Shown: piece by piece, positions 7,306 to 16,286 of the stretch | Layout: every line of letters begins with the position of its first letter | Numbering within the stretch: the first letter of the stretch is position 1 | DNA from: Amycolatopsis rubida | GTDB lineage: Bacteria; Actinomycetota; Actinomycetes; Mycobacteriales; Pseudonocardiaceae | Assembly (NCBI RefSeq): GCF_900115345.1 | Contig: NZ_FOWC01000005.1 | Span: 1-64,000 of the forward strand | DNA length: 64,000 bases | Reading direction: 5' to 3' | Position numbers and translations under genes: made by a program | The notes under the pieces: model-generated | Databases searched by the model: none | What the model was told of the DNA's origin: nothing | Seen by the model: the letters and a program-made list of their open reading frames with translations, nothing else

Positions 7306-10169
7306 TCGCGGGTCCCCTCGATGACCGGCGGGACAGCGCCCTGGCTGTCCCGGTGCGGACCGGCGGGCACCACGACCCGGCCGGTGTTGAACCCGTCGAC
7401 GCTGACGGTCGGGGCCGCGCCGCGGAGGTCGGCGGCCCGGTAGCGGACGGTCAGCGTTTGCGACTGGCCCGGCCACAACGTGATGTCGTTGTCGTCCCAG
7501 GTCGCGGCTGGCAGCTGCGACCCGTCGGCAGAGCGGCGCAAGTCCGCGCGCAGGAAGAAACTGACCGCGGAGGTCTTCGACGTGTTGGTGACCGTGACCG
7601 CGGTCGCGGTGTCCGTGCCGTCGGGGCCACGCGACGGGCGGGTCGACGCGGCCACGTCGACCCGCGACTTCGGCAGATCGCGCAGGGCAGTCAGATCGCT
7701 GTACTGGCTCATCGTCGCCTGCGGGTTCTGCAGCGTCTTCGCCCAGTCGACGACGTCCTTCCGCGTCGACATCCAGTAGACGTTCCGGTCCACGACCTTC
7801 CCGCCCTGGCGCACCTGCAGCTCGACGAAGTACACCTGCGCCTTCGCGGGGGCCTTCGTCTCCGCCGGGACCTTCGGCTTCAGCAACTCGGTCGCGACGC
7901 CCTGGCTGTCCAGCGAAACCGCCGGAGCGGTCTGGTCGTCGAGGACCTTGCCCGCGGTGTCGTACACCTTGGCACGCACCGAAATCCCGTTCTGCCGCGC
8001 GGCGCCCAGATTGGACAGCGCGACCGTGCCGGTGTCATAGGCGTAGAGCGCGTGCAGCGGCTTGTTCGCCTTCTGCGCACCGAAATACGCGCCTGGCTGG
8101 TCGCCGTCGTTGTTGTACAGCGACCACAGCAGCGTCGGCCAGCCCTTGTTCAACTGCCAGTACACCACGCCGGTCGACGGGTTCTTCTTGTCGTTGGCGT
8201 GCGCGAGGAACGCCTCGAACTGGGAACGGGTGTTCTCGTAGTTCGCGATCTGCGCGGACTCCACATAGGACTTCAGTGAATCCCATTTCCCGTACCGACG
8301 GGCGATCGACTCGTCCAGAGTGTACAGCGTGCCGAACTTGTAGCCGCCGTGCCCGGATTCGTCATTCGCGTGGTACTGGTTGTAGGCCGGGTCCTGCCAC
8401 AGCTTCGCCTGCTCCTGCGGAGACAGGAACCGCCGGAGCGAATCCAGTGTCGGCACGGTGTGCCCGGCACTCTGTTCGCTCGCGAAACCCCAGGCGCCGC
8501 CCGCGTTCGTGCGGCTCGGGTCGGTCTTGTCGAAGGTCGACGAGTCGTACCAATAGGCTGGCGGGACCCAGTCGTAGGGGCCTTCCTTCTCCCCCGACGG
8601 GCCGAGCGTCTTCGTGCTCTTGTACTCCGCCGACGCGATGACCGGCACGTCCCAATCGGCGGCCTTGAACGCGCTCAGCGTCTCGGTTTCCTGTCGCGGG
8701 ATCGGCTCGTTGTCGCTCCAGCCGTAGGTGATCACGCTGGGGTGGCCGCGTTCGCGCTGCGCGATCGAGTACGCGGAATCGTGCATGATCCGGTAGTCGC
8801 GATCGGTCAGTTTCTCCGGATGCTCCGGCTGCCAGGCGTCGCAGCAGAGGAATCCGCCGAGCACCAGCAGTCCGGCGCGGTCGGCCTGGTCGTAGAAGTC
8901 CGCGGGCATGTCGTGGCCTTCGAGCCGGACTCCGGACAGGCCCATGTTCTTGATCAGCGCGATCTGGTGCGCGATGTCGGACTTGTCGTAGCGCAGGAAC
9001 AGGTCCGGTGCGAAACCGCCGCCGCGGAACACGAAATCGCGGCCGTTGACCGCGAACTTCCGCGCGCCGTCCGGCAGCGCCGGGGACTTGCCGATCAGCT
9101 TCGACGTCACCGTCCGGATCCCGAACGTCTCCGACGACGAGGTCGACACCACGCCGCCCTGCGAAACTGTCGTGCCCAAGGTGTACAACGGCTGTGCACC
9201 CATCGAGTACGGCCACCACACCTGAGGCTTGACGATCTTCAACTGCGGGAACTTCGCCGGCGTGAACGTCACGGTTTGCTTGGCGTGCGCGGGAACCGTG
9301 ACATTCTGCCGCACCACGACCGGCCAGCCGCCGCCCGGCGGTGTGACGGTCGCGGCGACCTCGCCGGTCTGCGGCGCGGGCGCGTCGTTGGTGACGTCGA
9401 CCTTCGCGGTCAGCGAAGACGTCGACAGATCCGCCGCGTTGTCCTGCACGACGTGCGCGTTGGCGCCGCTCAGCGCGTCCGACAGCTGCAGCGTCGGCGG
9501 GAACTGCAGGCCGGTGTTGTTGTCCGGCACGATCTGCGCCCAGTCGGCCTGGTCGAGCGTGTACATCGAATTCGGGTCGTTCGGGTACATCTTGACCGCG
9601 AGCGTGTTCCGGCCCGGCCGCAGGAGTTTCGTGACGTCGAAGGTGTGCCCCGCGTACGCGCCGCTCACCACGTCCTTGCCGGCGACGAGCGTGCCGTTCA
9701 GCCACACGTCGCCCTCGCCGACGACGCCCGGGATGGTCAGCTTCGCGTTCTTGCCGGGCCGGAAGCCGGGGTTGAAATCGGTGCGGAACCACCACGGATC
9801 CTTGAACTGCTTCGTGGTGACCGGCCCGCGCTTCGTCTGGTAGCCGAAGCACTTGCGCATGTTGTCCGAGTAATACACGTTCGCGCACTTGCCGTTTTGC
9901 ACCAGCGCGGTGATCTCGGTGCCCGGCGCGCCCGCGTCGTCCGGCTTCACCTTCAGCCAGCCGCGCGTCGGGTAGCCGGGCTTCGACACCGCCGTGCCGC
10001 CGTCCTTGACCTGCGCGGTCGTCAGCACCTGCCAGCCGCCGAGGCCGATTGCCGGCGGACCCTGCGGACGGGACGCCACCGGTTCCGGTTGCTGCGCGGA
10101 AGCGGTGGCCGTGACTACGCCGGGGAGGAGGACCAGCGCGGCGATCCCGGCGATCAGCGGTTTCCTCAC
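7302..10169 (-). CDS. csxA: Secreted exo-beta-D-glucosaminidase (GH2)
   Basis: Exochitosanase releasing D-glucosamine from the non-reducing end of chitosan oligomers. 955 residues with a Sec signal (VRKPLIAGIAALVLL..ATASA, cleaved near residue 25), then the GH2 sugar-binding, immunoglobulin-like and TIM-barrel domains. It resembles the Amycolatopsis CsxA subfamily: WSDNEP near residues 485-489 and GFASEQSAG near 561-569 (Glu about 565) hold the presumed acid/base and nucleophile. The C-terminal CBM35 known on some CsxA proteins appears to be missing, in line with the shorter length. GTG 10169 overlaps the permease stop; the frame is open further upstream but that part is the permease gene. 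Confidence 0.9.
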   Translation of the reverse strand: MRKPLIAGIAALVLLPGVVTATASAQQPEPVASRPQGPPAIGLGGWQVLTTAQVKDGGTAVSKPGYPTRGWLKVKPDDAGAPGTEITALVQNGKCANVYYSDNMRKCFGYQTKRGPVTTKQFKDPWWFRTDFNPGFRPGKNAKLTIPGVVGEGDVWLNGTLVAGKDVVSGAYAGHTFDVTKLLRPGRNTLAVKMYPNDPNSMYTLDQADWAQIVPDNNTGLQFPPTLQLSDALSGANAHVVQDNAADLSTSSLTAKVDVTNDAPAPQTGEVAATVTPPGGGWPVVVRQNVTVPAHAKQTVTFTPAKFPQLKIVKPQVWWPYSMGAQPLYTLGTTVSQGGVVSTSSSETFGIRTVTSKLIGKSPALPDGARKFAVNGRDFVFRGGGFAPDLFLRYDKSDIAHQIALIKNMGLSGVRLEGHDMPADFYDQADRAGLLVLGGFLCCDAWQPEHPEKLTDRDYRIMHDSAYSIAQRERGHPSVITYGWSDNEPIPRQETETLSAFKAADWDVPVIASAEYKSTKTLGPSGEKEGPYDWVPPAYWYDSSTFDKTDPSRTNAGGAWGFASEQSAGHTVPTLDSLRRFLSPQEQAKLWQDPAYNQYHANDESGHGGYKFGTLYTLDESIARRYGKWDSLKSYVESAQIANYENTRSQFEAFLAHANDKKNPSTGVVYWQLNKGWPTLLWSLYNNDGDQPGAYFGAQKANKPLHALYAYDTGTVALSNLGAARQNGISVRAKVYDTAGKVLDDQTAPAVSLDSQGVATELLKPKVPAETKAPAKAQVYFVELQVRQGGKVVDRNVYWMSTRKDVVDWAKTLQNPQATMSQYSDLTALRDLPKSRVDVAASTRPSRGPDGTDTATAVTVTNTSKTSAVSFFLRADLRRSADGSQLPAATWDDNDITLWPGQSQTLTVRYRAADLRGAAPTVSVDGFNTGRVVVPAGPHRDSQGAVPPVIEGTRE

Positions 10170-11599
10170 GACTCCGCCCCCGCGGGCTGGGACGCGAACG
10201 CCTCGCGGATTTCCTTGGGACCGAACGGCCACACCTTTTCCTTCGAGGCATAGACCAGGAAGGCGACGAGCCCGAGGGCGATCCAGGCGATCGAGAGCCA
10301 GATCGAAAGCCAGCTGGCCGACACGTACACGTAAACCCACCCGATGAGCGCGATGATCGTCGGCACCGGATACAGCACCTGCCGGTAAGGCCGCTTGAGG
10401 TGCGGCTGACGGCGGCGCAGCACGATGATCGCCGCGACCTGCGCCAGAGACTGGATGATCACCAGCACGGTGACCGCCGCGTTGATCACGTCAGTCAAGG
10501 TGAACAGCGAACCGACCGCGGTGATCGCGCCCATCGCGAGCACGCCCGCGGTCGGGAGGTTCAGCCTCGGGTGCAGTTTGCCGAACACCGGCAGGAACAC
10601 CTTGTCGCGCGCGGCTTCGAAGGGCACCCGCGACCCGCCGAGCAGGCCGGCGAACACCGAACCGACCGCGGCGATCACGATGAAGACGGTGACGATCTTC
10701 GCGGTCGCCGAACCCCACGCCTGCTCCAGCACCGACGATGCCACGGATGTCGCGTTCTTGAGTTCCTCCAGCGGGGTCGAGCCGAGAACGCCGACCTGCA
10801 GCAGGAAGTAGAGCGTCATGATGCCGAGGATGGAGAAGAGGATCGAACGCGGGAGCGTGCGGCCCGGATCGCGGACCTCGCCGCCGAGGTAGGCGCTCGT
10901 GTTGTAGCCGAGGTAGTCGTAGACGGCGATGACCAGTCCCGCGCCGAGACCGGACCAGAACGCGCCGCCCGAGCCGAAGGCTCCCGGGGTGAAGTCGAAC
11001 GCCTGGTGCGCGTCGAAGTGCGAGAAGGCCGCGATGATCACCGCGAAGACGGCGAAGAGCATGATCAGGAACAGCGCGGTGGTGAGCTTGCCGATCTGGC
11101 CGATCCGGCGGAACAGCGCGAGCACGATCAGCACGACGAGGCCGATGCCGACGACCTTGCCCAGCGGGGTGACGCCGCCCGCGCCGGTCACGCCCGGCAC
11201 CAGGTAGCCCAGGTACTGGACCAGCCCGATGATGCCGGTGGACATGATGAGCGGGATGAACAGCACCGCGCTCCAGGCGAAGAGGAACGGCATCAGCCGC
11301 CCGGAGCGGTACTGGAACGCTTCGCGCAGGTAGATGTAGGTGCCGCCGGCCCCGGGCAGCGCCGCGCCCAGTTCGGCCCACACCAGCCCGTCGGCGAGCG
11401 CGATGATCGCGCCGATGATCCAGCCGAACATCGCCTGCGGGCCGCCCATGGTCGCGACCATCGCGGGGATGGTGACGAACGGGCCGATCCCGCACATCTG
11501 CGTCATGTTGATCGCGGTCGCCTGCAGCGGCCCGATCCGGCGTTCGAGACCGTCCCCCGGAAGGGTCGCGGAGTCCCCCGGGCGGGTGGGTGAGCTCAC
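10166..11599 (-). CDS. APC-superfamily permease, candidate glucosamine importer
   Basis: Twelve-span membrane transporter of 477 residues (amino acid-polyamine-organocation type). TM1 carries the helix-break sequence GIGPFVTIPA, and the TM6-TM7 loop carries YLGGEVRDPGRTLPRSI, typical of APC proteins. GTG 11599 has GGAGG upstream. It is the first gene of the operon with csxA and the ROK kinase, all with four-base overlaps. APC proteins normally carry amino acids or amines; the operon suggests uptake of an amino sugar, which is inference. An AT-rich imperfect palindrome lies 20 bases upstream. Confidence 0.85.
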   Translation of the reverse strand: MSSPTRPGDSATLPGDGLERRIGPLQATAINMTQMCGIGPFVTIPAMVATMGGPQAMFGWIIGAIIALADGLVWAELGAALPGAGGTYIYLREAFQYRSGRLMPFLFAWSAVLFIPLIMSTGIIGLVQYLGYLVPGVTGAGGVTPLGKVVGIGLVVLIVLALFRRIGQIGKLTTALFLIMLFAVFAVIIAAFSHFDAHQAFDFTPGAFGSGGAFWSGLGAGLVIAVYDYLGYNTSAYLGGEVRDPGRTLPRSILFSILGIMTLYFLLQVGVLGSTPLEELKNATSVASSVLEQAWGSATAKIVTVFIVIAAVGSVFAGLLGGSRVPFEAARDKVFLPVFGKLHPRLNLPTAGVLAMGAITAVGSLFTLTDVINAAVTVLVIIQSLAQVAAIIVLRRRQPHLKRPYRQVLYPVPTIIALIGWVYVYVSASWLSIWLSIAWIALGLVAFLVYASKEKVWPFGPKEIREAFASQPAGAES

Positions 11600-11618
11600 G
11601 TCGTGCCTCCATCCAATA

Positions 11619-11637
11619 GTTAGTAAAGCTTCTTAAC
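11619..11637. promoter_or_regulatory. AT-rich imperfect palindrome before the csxA operon
   Basis: GTTAGTAAAGCTTCTTAAC, two half-sites GTTA..AA in inverted order, within an AT-rich patch of otherwise very GC-rich DNA directly upstream of the APC-csxA-ROK operon. The position and form suit a repressor site, for example for a ROK-type chitosan/glucosamine regulator encoded elsewhere. The half-sites match at about six of eight positions. Confidence 0.4.
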
Positions 11638-11719
11638 ATACACTGAACGGGGTGCGGAAGAGCTGCGTCCGGAAAGTTGCCGAAACCGGTGCGGGAGCGG
11701 AAGAAGGGAACGGCGGGGC

Positions 11720-11937
11720 GCGGGTCCGGCGGACGGGGGCGTCTCCCCGTGCGAGGGCGGGTCCGGTTGAGGGGGCGTCTTCCCGTGCGGGGCGCGGGTC
11801 CGGCGGACGGGGCCGCCTCCCCGTGCGGGGCGGGTCCGGCGGACGGGGCGCCTTCCCGTGCGGGGCGGGTCCGGTTGACGGGGCGCCTTCCCGTGCGGGG
11901 CGGGTCCGGCGGAGGGGGCCATCTCCCCGTGCGGGCG
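11720..11937. repeat. Six copies of a 35-37-bp GC-rich tandem repeat
   Basis: Copies begin at 11720, 11757, 11794, 11830, 11865 and 11900 with GCGGGTCCGG, each containing a short ACGGG..CCCGT inverted pair. It fills most of the 467-base gap between the csxA operon promoter and the GNAT remnants. Open frames across it are simple Gly/Arg/Pro repeats with no homology I recognise, so I do not call a gene. Confidence 0.9.
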
Positions 11938-12066
11938 TGCCATCCGGCCGGATGGCACCGCTGACCGGCAGCTTCGGCAGCGAGCCTCGCGCGAACCGGC
12001 TGCCGGGCGGAGCGCGCGGCTGCCAGGCCGCTTCCCGCCGTCCGCCGATCCGGGAGCGTTCGCCTG

Positions 12067-12571
12067 ATGTCCCAACCCGTTGTGCGCCCCGGACGCCTCC
12101 GGCTGGTCCCGTTGTCCACCGGACATCTCAAGCACCTGGCCGAACTCTCCGCCGCCCCGGAAGCGATGCGCTATCTGGCCGGTGTGCAGACCAAGGAGGG
12201 GGCGCGGGAGCTGCTCCGGCACAGGTTCCGCGACATCGGGCTCGACCGCAGCTACGCCAGGACGGCAGCGGACGGCCAAGCCTCCCCGGCGACGATGGCG
12301 TCGATCGGGCTCCGGCGCGTCCGGGACTTCGTCGCCGACCCCGAGTACTTCGCCCCGGGTGACGACCGGCACGCGGTCGAGTACCCCGTCGGCCGCGAAG
12401 AGCGGCTGGCGTGTTCGCCTGATGTTCCGACCGGTCTCGCGCACCGAGCGCATCCGGCTGGTCCCGTTCGCCGGTTACTGGGCCTTGCGGCCCGGCGAGA
12501 CTCCGCGAGAGGCGCGACTTCGTCTCCGCCGGCCCCGGCTGCTTCGCGACGAGTGGCTGGCCCGGAACTAG
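12067..12571 (+). pseudogene. Two decayed GNAT acetyltransferase remnants in tandem
   Basis: First remnant (12067-12411): starts like a GNAT enzyme (MSQPVVRPGRLRLVPLS), reaches EAMRYLAG, then jumps directly to the late part (GARELLRHRFRDIGLDRSYA, MASIGLRRV, VEYPVGREERLA). Some 60-70 residues with the acetyl-CoA loop are missing and the frame runs on past the natural end. Second remnant (ATG 12422 to TAG 12571): again the first ~18 residues (MFRPVSRTERIRLVPF) joined to a C-terminal tail ending DEWLARN. The two starts are clearly duplicates, including the leader GTTCGCCTGATGT. Neither should make an active enzyme. Confidence 0.75.
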
Positions 12572-12673
12572 CGGAAACACGTTCACCCCGGCGTGCCGCG
12601 GAGGCGGATGGCACGCCGGCCCGGCGACCCCATATCGTTGCGCGGGCAGCCGTCCGGAGGTGGAACCCGAACC

Positions 12674-13753
12674 GTGCCCGACTACTACGCGGTACTCGGC
12701 GTGGGGAAATCCGCGTCCCCCACGGAGATCAAGGCGGCCTACCGTCGGCTGGCCAAGACGTTGCACCCGGACGCGGGCGGCACGGTCGGCACCTTCCAGC
12801 TGTTGCGCGAGGCCTACGACACCCTCGCCGACCCCGATGAACGCGCGCGCTACGACGCCGGCGTTCCGGCCGCCTCGGTGCCCAGACCGCGGCCGCGGCG
12901 GCGGTTCGGCGAACAGCCCGGCTACCGGCTGGAAGCGCCGGACATCGATCCGGAAACCCTGGAGTGGTGGTCGTTCGCCGCGGCCGATCCGCGGATGCGG
13001 CACGGGCGGCGGCGCGGGCCGGGGCACACGCCGGTCGTCGCGGCGGTCGCCGGCACGGTGCTGGTGCTGGCGCCGCTGCTCGCCGGGATCGACTTCACGC
13101 CGCCGGTGCTGATCGTCTGGCTCGCGCTCACCGCGGGCACCGCGCTGCTCGTGCACCGGCTCGCCCGCGGTTTCCTGTCCGCGCGCCGCGCCCGGCACGA
13201 GTTCGCGGAGGAGTTCGGCGGCAACGCGGTGTTCGGCTCCCCCGGCGCCGAGGCCGACGAGCTGGCCGAACGGCTCACCGCCGACCTGCTGGAGCGCTAT
13301 CTGACCCGGTTGCCCGGCGCGCGCATCTTCCACGGTCTCGCGTGGCCCGGTTCGGTGTTCGCCGACGTCGACCACGCGGTGCTGTGCGGGAAACGCCTGG
13401 TGCTGGTCGAATCGAAGCTCTGGCTGCCCGGACACTACGAAACCGCGGAGGACGGACGGCTGCTGCGCAACGGGCGGCTGTTCCGCGGCGGCGGCAGCCA
13501 GCTGGAAGAAAGCCTGGAGCGCTACCGCGAACTGCTGCCCGGCGTCGCGCTGCGCGGCGCGATGATCGTGTACCCGAGCCGCGACGGGGAGGTCACCACC
13601 GCCGAACCGGACGGCGAACCCGGTCCGCCGATGACGCCGGAGCAGTTCCTGCACGAGATCGGCGGCTGGCTGTCCGCCGAACCGTCCACTGTGGACCACA
13701 ACGCGCTGCGCACGGTGCGCGCGCAGGTCACCGGGTCCGGCCGGGCGGCCTGA
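12674..13753 (+). CDS. J-domain / NERD-domain membrane protein
   Basis: 359 residues. Residues 1-65 form a DnaJ J-domain (DYYAVLGV, HPD in TLHPDAGG, ADPDERARYD). Two hydrophobic spans follow at about 115-160. The C-terminal half is a NERD (nuclease-related) domain, with a GSVFADVDHAVL..LVLVESKLW core resembling the PD-(D/E)xK-like D..ExK triad. GTG 12674 opens directly on the J-domain; a GGAGG sits about 14 bases upstream. J-domains recruit DnaK, and NERD proteins are thought to act on DNA, but no role is established for this combination. It stands alone between the GNAT remnants and a DUF998 gene. Confidence 0.8.
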   Translation: MPDYYAVLGVGKSASPTEIKAAYRRLAKTLHPDAGGTVGTFQLLREAYDTLADPDERARYDAGVPAASVPRPRPRRRFGEQPGYRLEAPDIDPETLEWWSFAAADPRMRHGRRRGPGHTPVVAAVAGTVLVLAPLLAGIDFTPPVLIVWLALTAGTALLVHRLARGFLSARRARHEFAEEFGGNAVFGSPGAEADELAERLTADLLERYLTRLPGARIFHGLAWPGSVFADVDHAVLCGKRLVLVESKLWLPGHYETAEDGRLLRNGRLFRGGGSQLEESLERYRELLPGVALRGAMIVYPSRDGEVTTAEPDGEPGPPMTPEQFLHEIGGWLSAEPSTVDHNALRTVRAQVTGSGRAA

Positions 13754-13792
13754 CTCACCGGGGACATATCCGGCACGTGTCACGCTGAGTGC

Positions 13793-14452
13793 ATGACCAC
13801 CGTGTCCGCCGGCCGCCGTCCCGTCCTGCTCGCGCTGGCCGGGATCGCCGCGCTGGCTCTCGGCGCCGTGCTGGTGCTGCTGTTGCAGGTGGTGCCGCCC
13901 ACCGACGAGATCAGCGCGACCCGGCGGACCATCAGCGAATACGGGCTGTCGGACCGCAAGTGGGTGTTCGACCTGGCGGTCGTGCTGGTCGCGGCCGGTT
14001 CGGCGGTCGCGTTCGCCGTGCTGCGGCTGCAAGGGCGGCTGCCGGGCCTCGCGGCCGTGCTCGGAGCGTTCTGGACGGCCGGGTTGCTGGTGATCGTCGC
14101 GTTCCCGAAGACCGACTGGACCCAAGCGGCGGCGACCGGCGCGGGCGGCACCCTGCACCGGGTCGCCAGCGTCGTCGCCTTCGTCTGCCTTCCGCTCGCG
14201 GTGCTCGTCTCGGCGCGCAGGGCCTTTCCGAACTCGCCACGCCGCCGGTTCCTCGCCCGCGCACTCGCGGTCGCGTCGCTCGCCTGGTTCGCGGTGATCC
14301 TCGGCGCGGTCGCCGTCGCCGCGATGACCGACCAGCACTGGTGGCTGCTCATTCCGCTCGGCCTCGTCGAACGCGGGATGGCGCTCACCGAACTCGTCGC
14401 GCTGGCCGCGCTGGCCGCCCCGGGAAGCGCCGCGTCAGCATCCGGACGCTGA
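13793..14452 (+). CDS. DUF998-type integral membrane protein
   Basis: 219 residues with about six hydrophobic spans. The loop PPTDEISATRRTISEYGLSD after the first span is characteristic of DUF998 proteins, whose function is unknown. ATG 13793 lies 39 bases after the NERD gene. The last 68 bases overlap the convergent GT87 gene. Confidence 0.8.
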   Translation: MTTVSAGRRPVLLALAGIAALALGAVLVLLLQVVPPTDEISATRRTISEYGLSDRKWVFDLAVVLVAAGSAVAFAVLRLQGRLPGLAAVLGAFWTAGLLVIVAFPKTDWTQAAATGAGGTLHRVASVVAFVCLPLAVLVSARRAFPNSPRRRFLARALAVASLAWFAVILGAVAVAAMTDQHWWLLIPLGLVERGMALTELVALAALAAPGSAASASGR

Positions 14453-15521
14453 GGACCGCGCCGGCAGCCAACGCGCTCAGCACGGAGGCGTTGCCGAGCA
14501 CCATCTCGCCCGGATTCCAGGACAGCTCCCGGTGCCCGCCCTCGGGAACCACGGCCAGCGCGATCCCGCTGAAAACCGCTCCGGCACAGATCAGCGCGCG
14601 CCTGCCGGACAGAAAACCGGCCAGCGGCACCGCCCAAATCCAGTGGTGTGTCCACGAAAGCGGGCTCACCAGCAGCCCGCACCCCGCCGTCACGAGCAAC
14701 GCGGCTCGCGGGTCGCCGCGCCGGTGGAACTCGCGGACCAGCAGCGCGCCCGCCAGCAGGCACAGTGCGGCCGACGCCGCGTACCAGCCGAGCGAGGTCG
14801 CGCCGAACCTCGCGAGCATCCCGTGCAGAGATTGGTCGAGGACCCAGTCGACGGTTCCGGCGTTGCGGTTGTCCAGCACGGCCGAGGTCCAGTACCGGAT
14901 CGAGTCTCCCGGCAAGATCAGCGCCCCGGCCGCACTCGTCCCGAGGAAGGTCACCGGCGCGTGCCACGCGCCGGAGCGGCGGCCGGTCAGGAACAGGTAC
15001 GGGACGAAGATCAGCGGGGTCAGTTTCACCGCCGCCGCGAGTCCGATCAGCATCCCGCCGGATCTGCGGCCGCGGACCGGCAGTGCGTCCAGCACCACCA
15101 TGGCCATCAGGACGCCGTTGATCTGGCCCAGCGAGATCATCCGCCACACGGGTTCCAGCACCGGCAGGAGACAGAACGTCAGCAGCGGCCGTTCCCGGGC
15201 GAACCGGCGCGTCGCCGACCACAGCGCGAGCACCGAGCCGGCCGCGAGCAGCAACCACGCGAAGTGCGCCGGAAGCGCGGCCAGCGGCAGGAACAGCAAC
15301 GCCGCGCTCGGCGGGTACGTGAACGGCAGTTCCAGCGCGGACTTCGGGTCGAGCGCGAGCAAGGGCTCGTAAAGCGGCTGCCCGCGCAGCACGGCCAGCG
15401 CACCGGCGCGGTACACCGCGCTGTCCACGCCGAGCGGTGCGCCGCCGAGCCAGCGAACGACGGCGATCCCGGCCAAGACGGCGGCTGCCAGCCCGAAGAC
15501 GATCTTTTTCTCTTGGCGCAC
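14385..15521 (-). CDS. GT87-family polyprenyl-phosphate-mannose mannosyltransferase
   Basis: Integral membrane glycosyltransferase of 378 residues (DUF2029/GT87), about ten spans, expected to use polyprenyl-phosphomannose outside the membrane for lipoglycan or arabinan-type wall polymers. The first loop GVDSAVYRAGALAVLRGQPLY carries the early acidic residue of this C-type fold; later SLGQINGVLMAMVVLDA and LSWTHHWIWAVPL are family signatures. The acceptor cannot be told. It follows a terminator and overlaps the convergent DUF998 gene. Confidence 0.8.
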   Translation of the reverse strand: MRQEKKIVFGLAAAVLAGIAVVRWLGGAPLGVDSAVYRAGALAVLRGQPLYEPLLALDPKSALELPFTYPPSAALLFLPLAALPAHFAWLLLAAGSVLALWSATRRFARERPLLTFCLLPVLEPVWRMISLGQINGVLMAMVVLDALPVRGRRSGGMLIGLAAAVKLTPLIFVPYLFLTGRRSGAWHAPVTFLGTSAAGALILPGDSIRYWTSAVLDNRNAGTVDWVLDQSLHGMLARFGATSLGWYAASAALCLLAGALLVREFHRRGDPRAALLVTAGCGLLVSPLSWTHHWIWAVPLAGFLSGRRALICAGAVFSGIALAVVPEGGHRELSWNPGEMVLGNASVLSALAAGAVLSVRMLTRRFPGRPARPARRVR

Positions 15522-15587
15522 AAGGGAAAGCTAGGGAGACCAGCGCCCCGGAATCGTCGCTCCGCGGAGCGGTCTTCGGCTGCTTCC

Positions 15588-15619
15588 CCGGTAGCGTCCC
15601 GCGCGGCGGGTGCTACCGG
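15588..15619. terminator. Strong terminator hairpin after the response regulator
   Basis: CCGGTAGC / GCTACCGG pair perfectly around a second stem CCCGC / GCGGG, five bases past the response-regulator stop. It separates the two-component genes from the GT87 gene in the same direction. Confidence 0.7.
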
Positions 15620-15623
15620 CGCA

Positions 15624-16286
15624 TCACTGGCCCGGCACCACGAACTTCGCCTCGTAGGCCAGCACCACCGCCTGTGCGCGGTCGCGGACCCCGAGCTTGC
15701 CCAGCACCCGGCTGACGTGCGTCTTGGCGGTCTGCTCCGCGATCACCAGCTGCCCGGCGATGTCGGCGTTGGACAGTCCGCGCGCGATCAGCCGCAGCAC
15801 CTCGAGTTCGCGCGCGGTCAGCTCGGACAGCCTGCCGACGTTCTGGGCCGGCGGCCGCGTCCCGGCGAACCCCTCGATCACGCGGCGGGTCACCGCGGGC
15901 GCGAACAGCGCGTTGCCCGCGGCCACCATCCGGACCGCGACGACCAGATCGTCCAGCGGGGAGTCTTTCAGCAGGAACCCGCTGGCACCGGCGCTGAGCG
16001 CACCGTAGACGTACTCGTCCGCGTCGAACGTGGTCAGCACGAGCACCCGCGGACCGGCTTCCCGGCCGTCGCCGAGGATGAGCCGGGTCGCGGCCAGCCC
16101 GTCGAGGTCCGGCATCCGGATGTCCATCAGCACCAGGTCCGGGCGCAGCGCGCGGCACGCGGCCACCGCCTCGGTGCCGGTGGCCGCCTCGCCGGTCACC
16201 TCGATGTCCGGCTGCGCGTCCAGCACCGCGCGAAAGCTCTGCCGGACCATGGTCTGGTCGTCGGCGATCACCACCGTCACCGCCAT
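15624..16286 (-). CDS. NarL/LuxR-family response regulator
   Basis: 220 residues: receiver domain with DD at 9-10, phosphoacceptor Asp55 (LMDIRMP), switch residue in VLTTFDADEYVYGAL and Lys in FLLKDS; then a LuxR helix-turn-helix (LTARELEVLRLIARGLSN..VSRVLGKLG). Transcription factor activated by its partner kinase. The start ATG 16286 overlaps the kinase stop by ten bases. As the kinase gene next to it is disrupted, this regulator may be orphaned. Confidence 0.92.
   Translation of the reverse strand: MAVTVVIADDQTMVRQSFRAVLDAQPDIEVTGEAATGTEAVAACRALRPDLVLMDIRMPDLDGLAATRLILGDGREAGPRVLVLTTFDADEYVYGALSAGASGFLLKDSPLDDLVVAVRMVAAGNALFAPAVTRRVIEGFAGTRPPAQNVGRLSELTARELEVLRLIARGLSNADIAGQLVIAEQTAKTHVSRVLGKLGVRDRAQAVVLAYEAKFVVPGQ

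Noticed and set aside
11652..12362. Gly/Arg-rich frames across the 35-37-bp repeat
   Set aside because: Produced by the tandem repeat itself; no ribosome site, no known domain.
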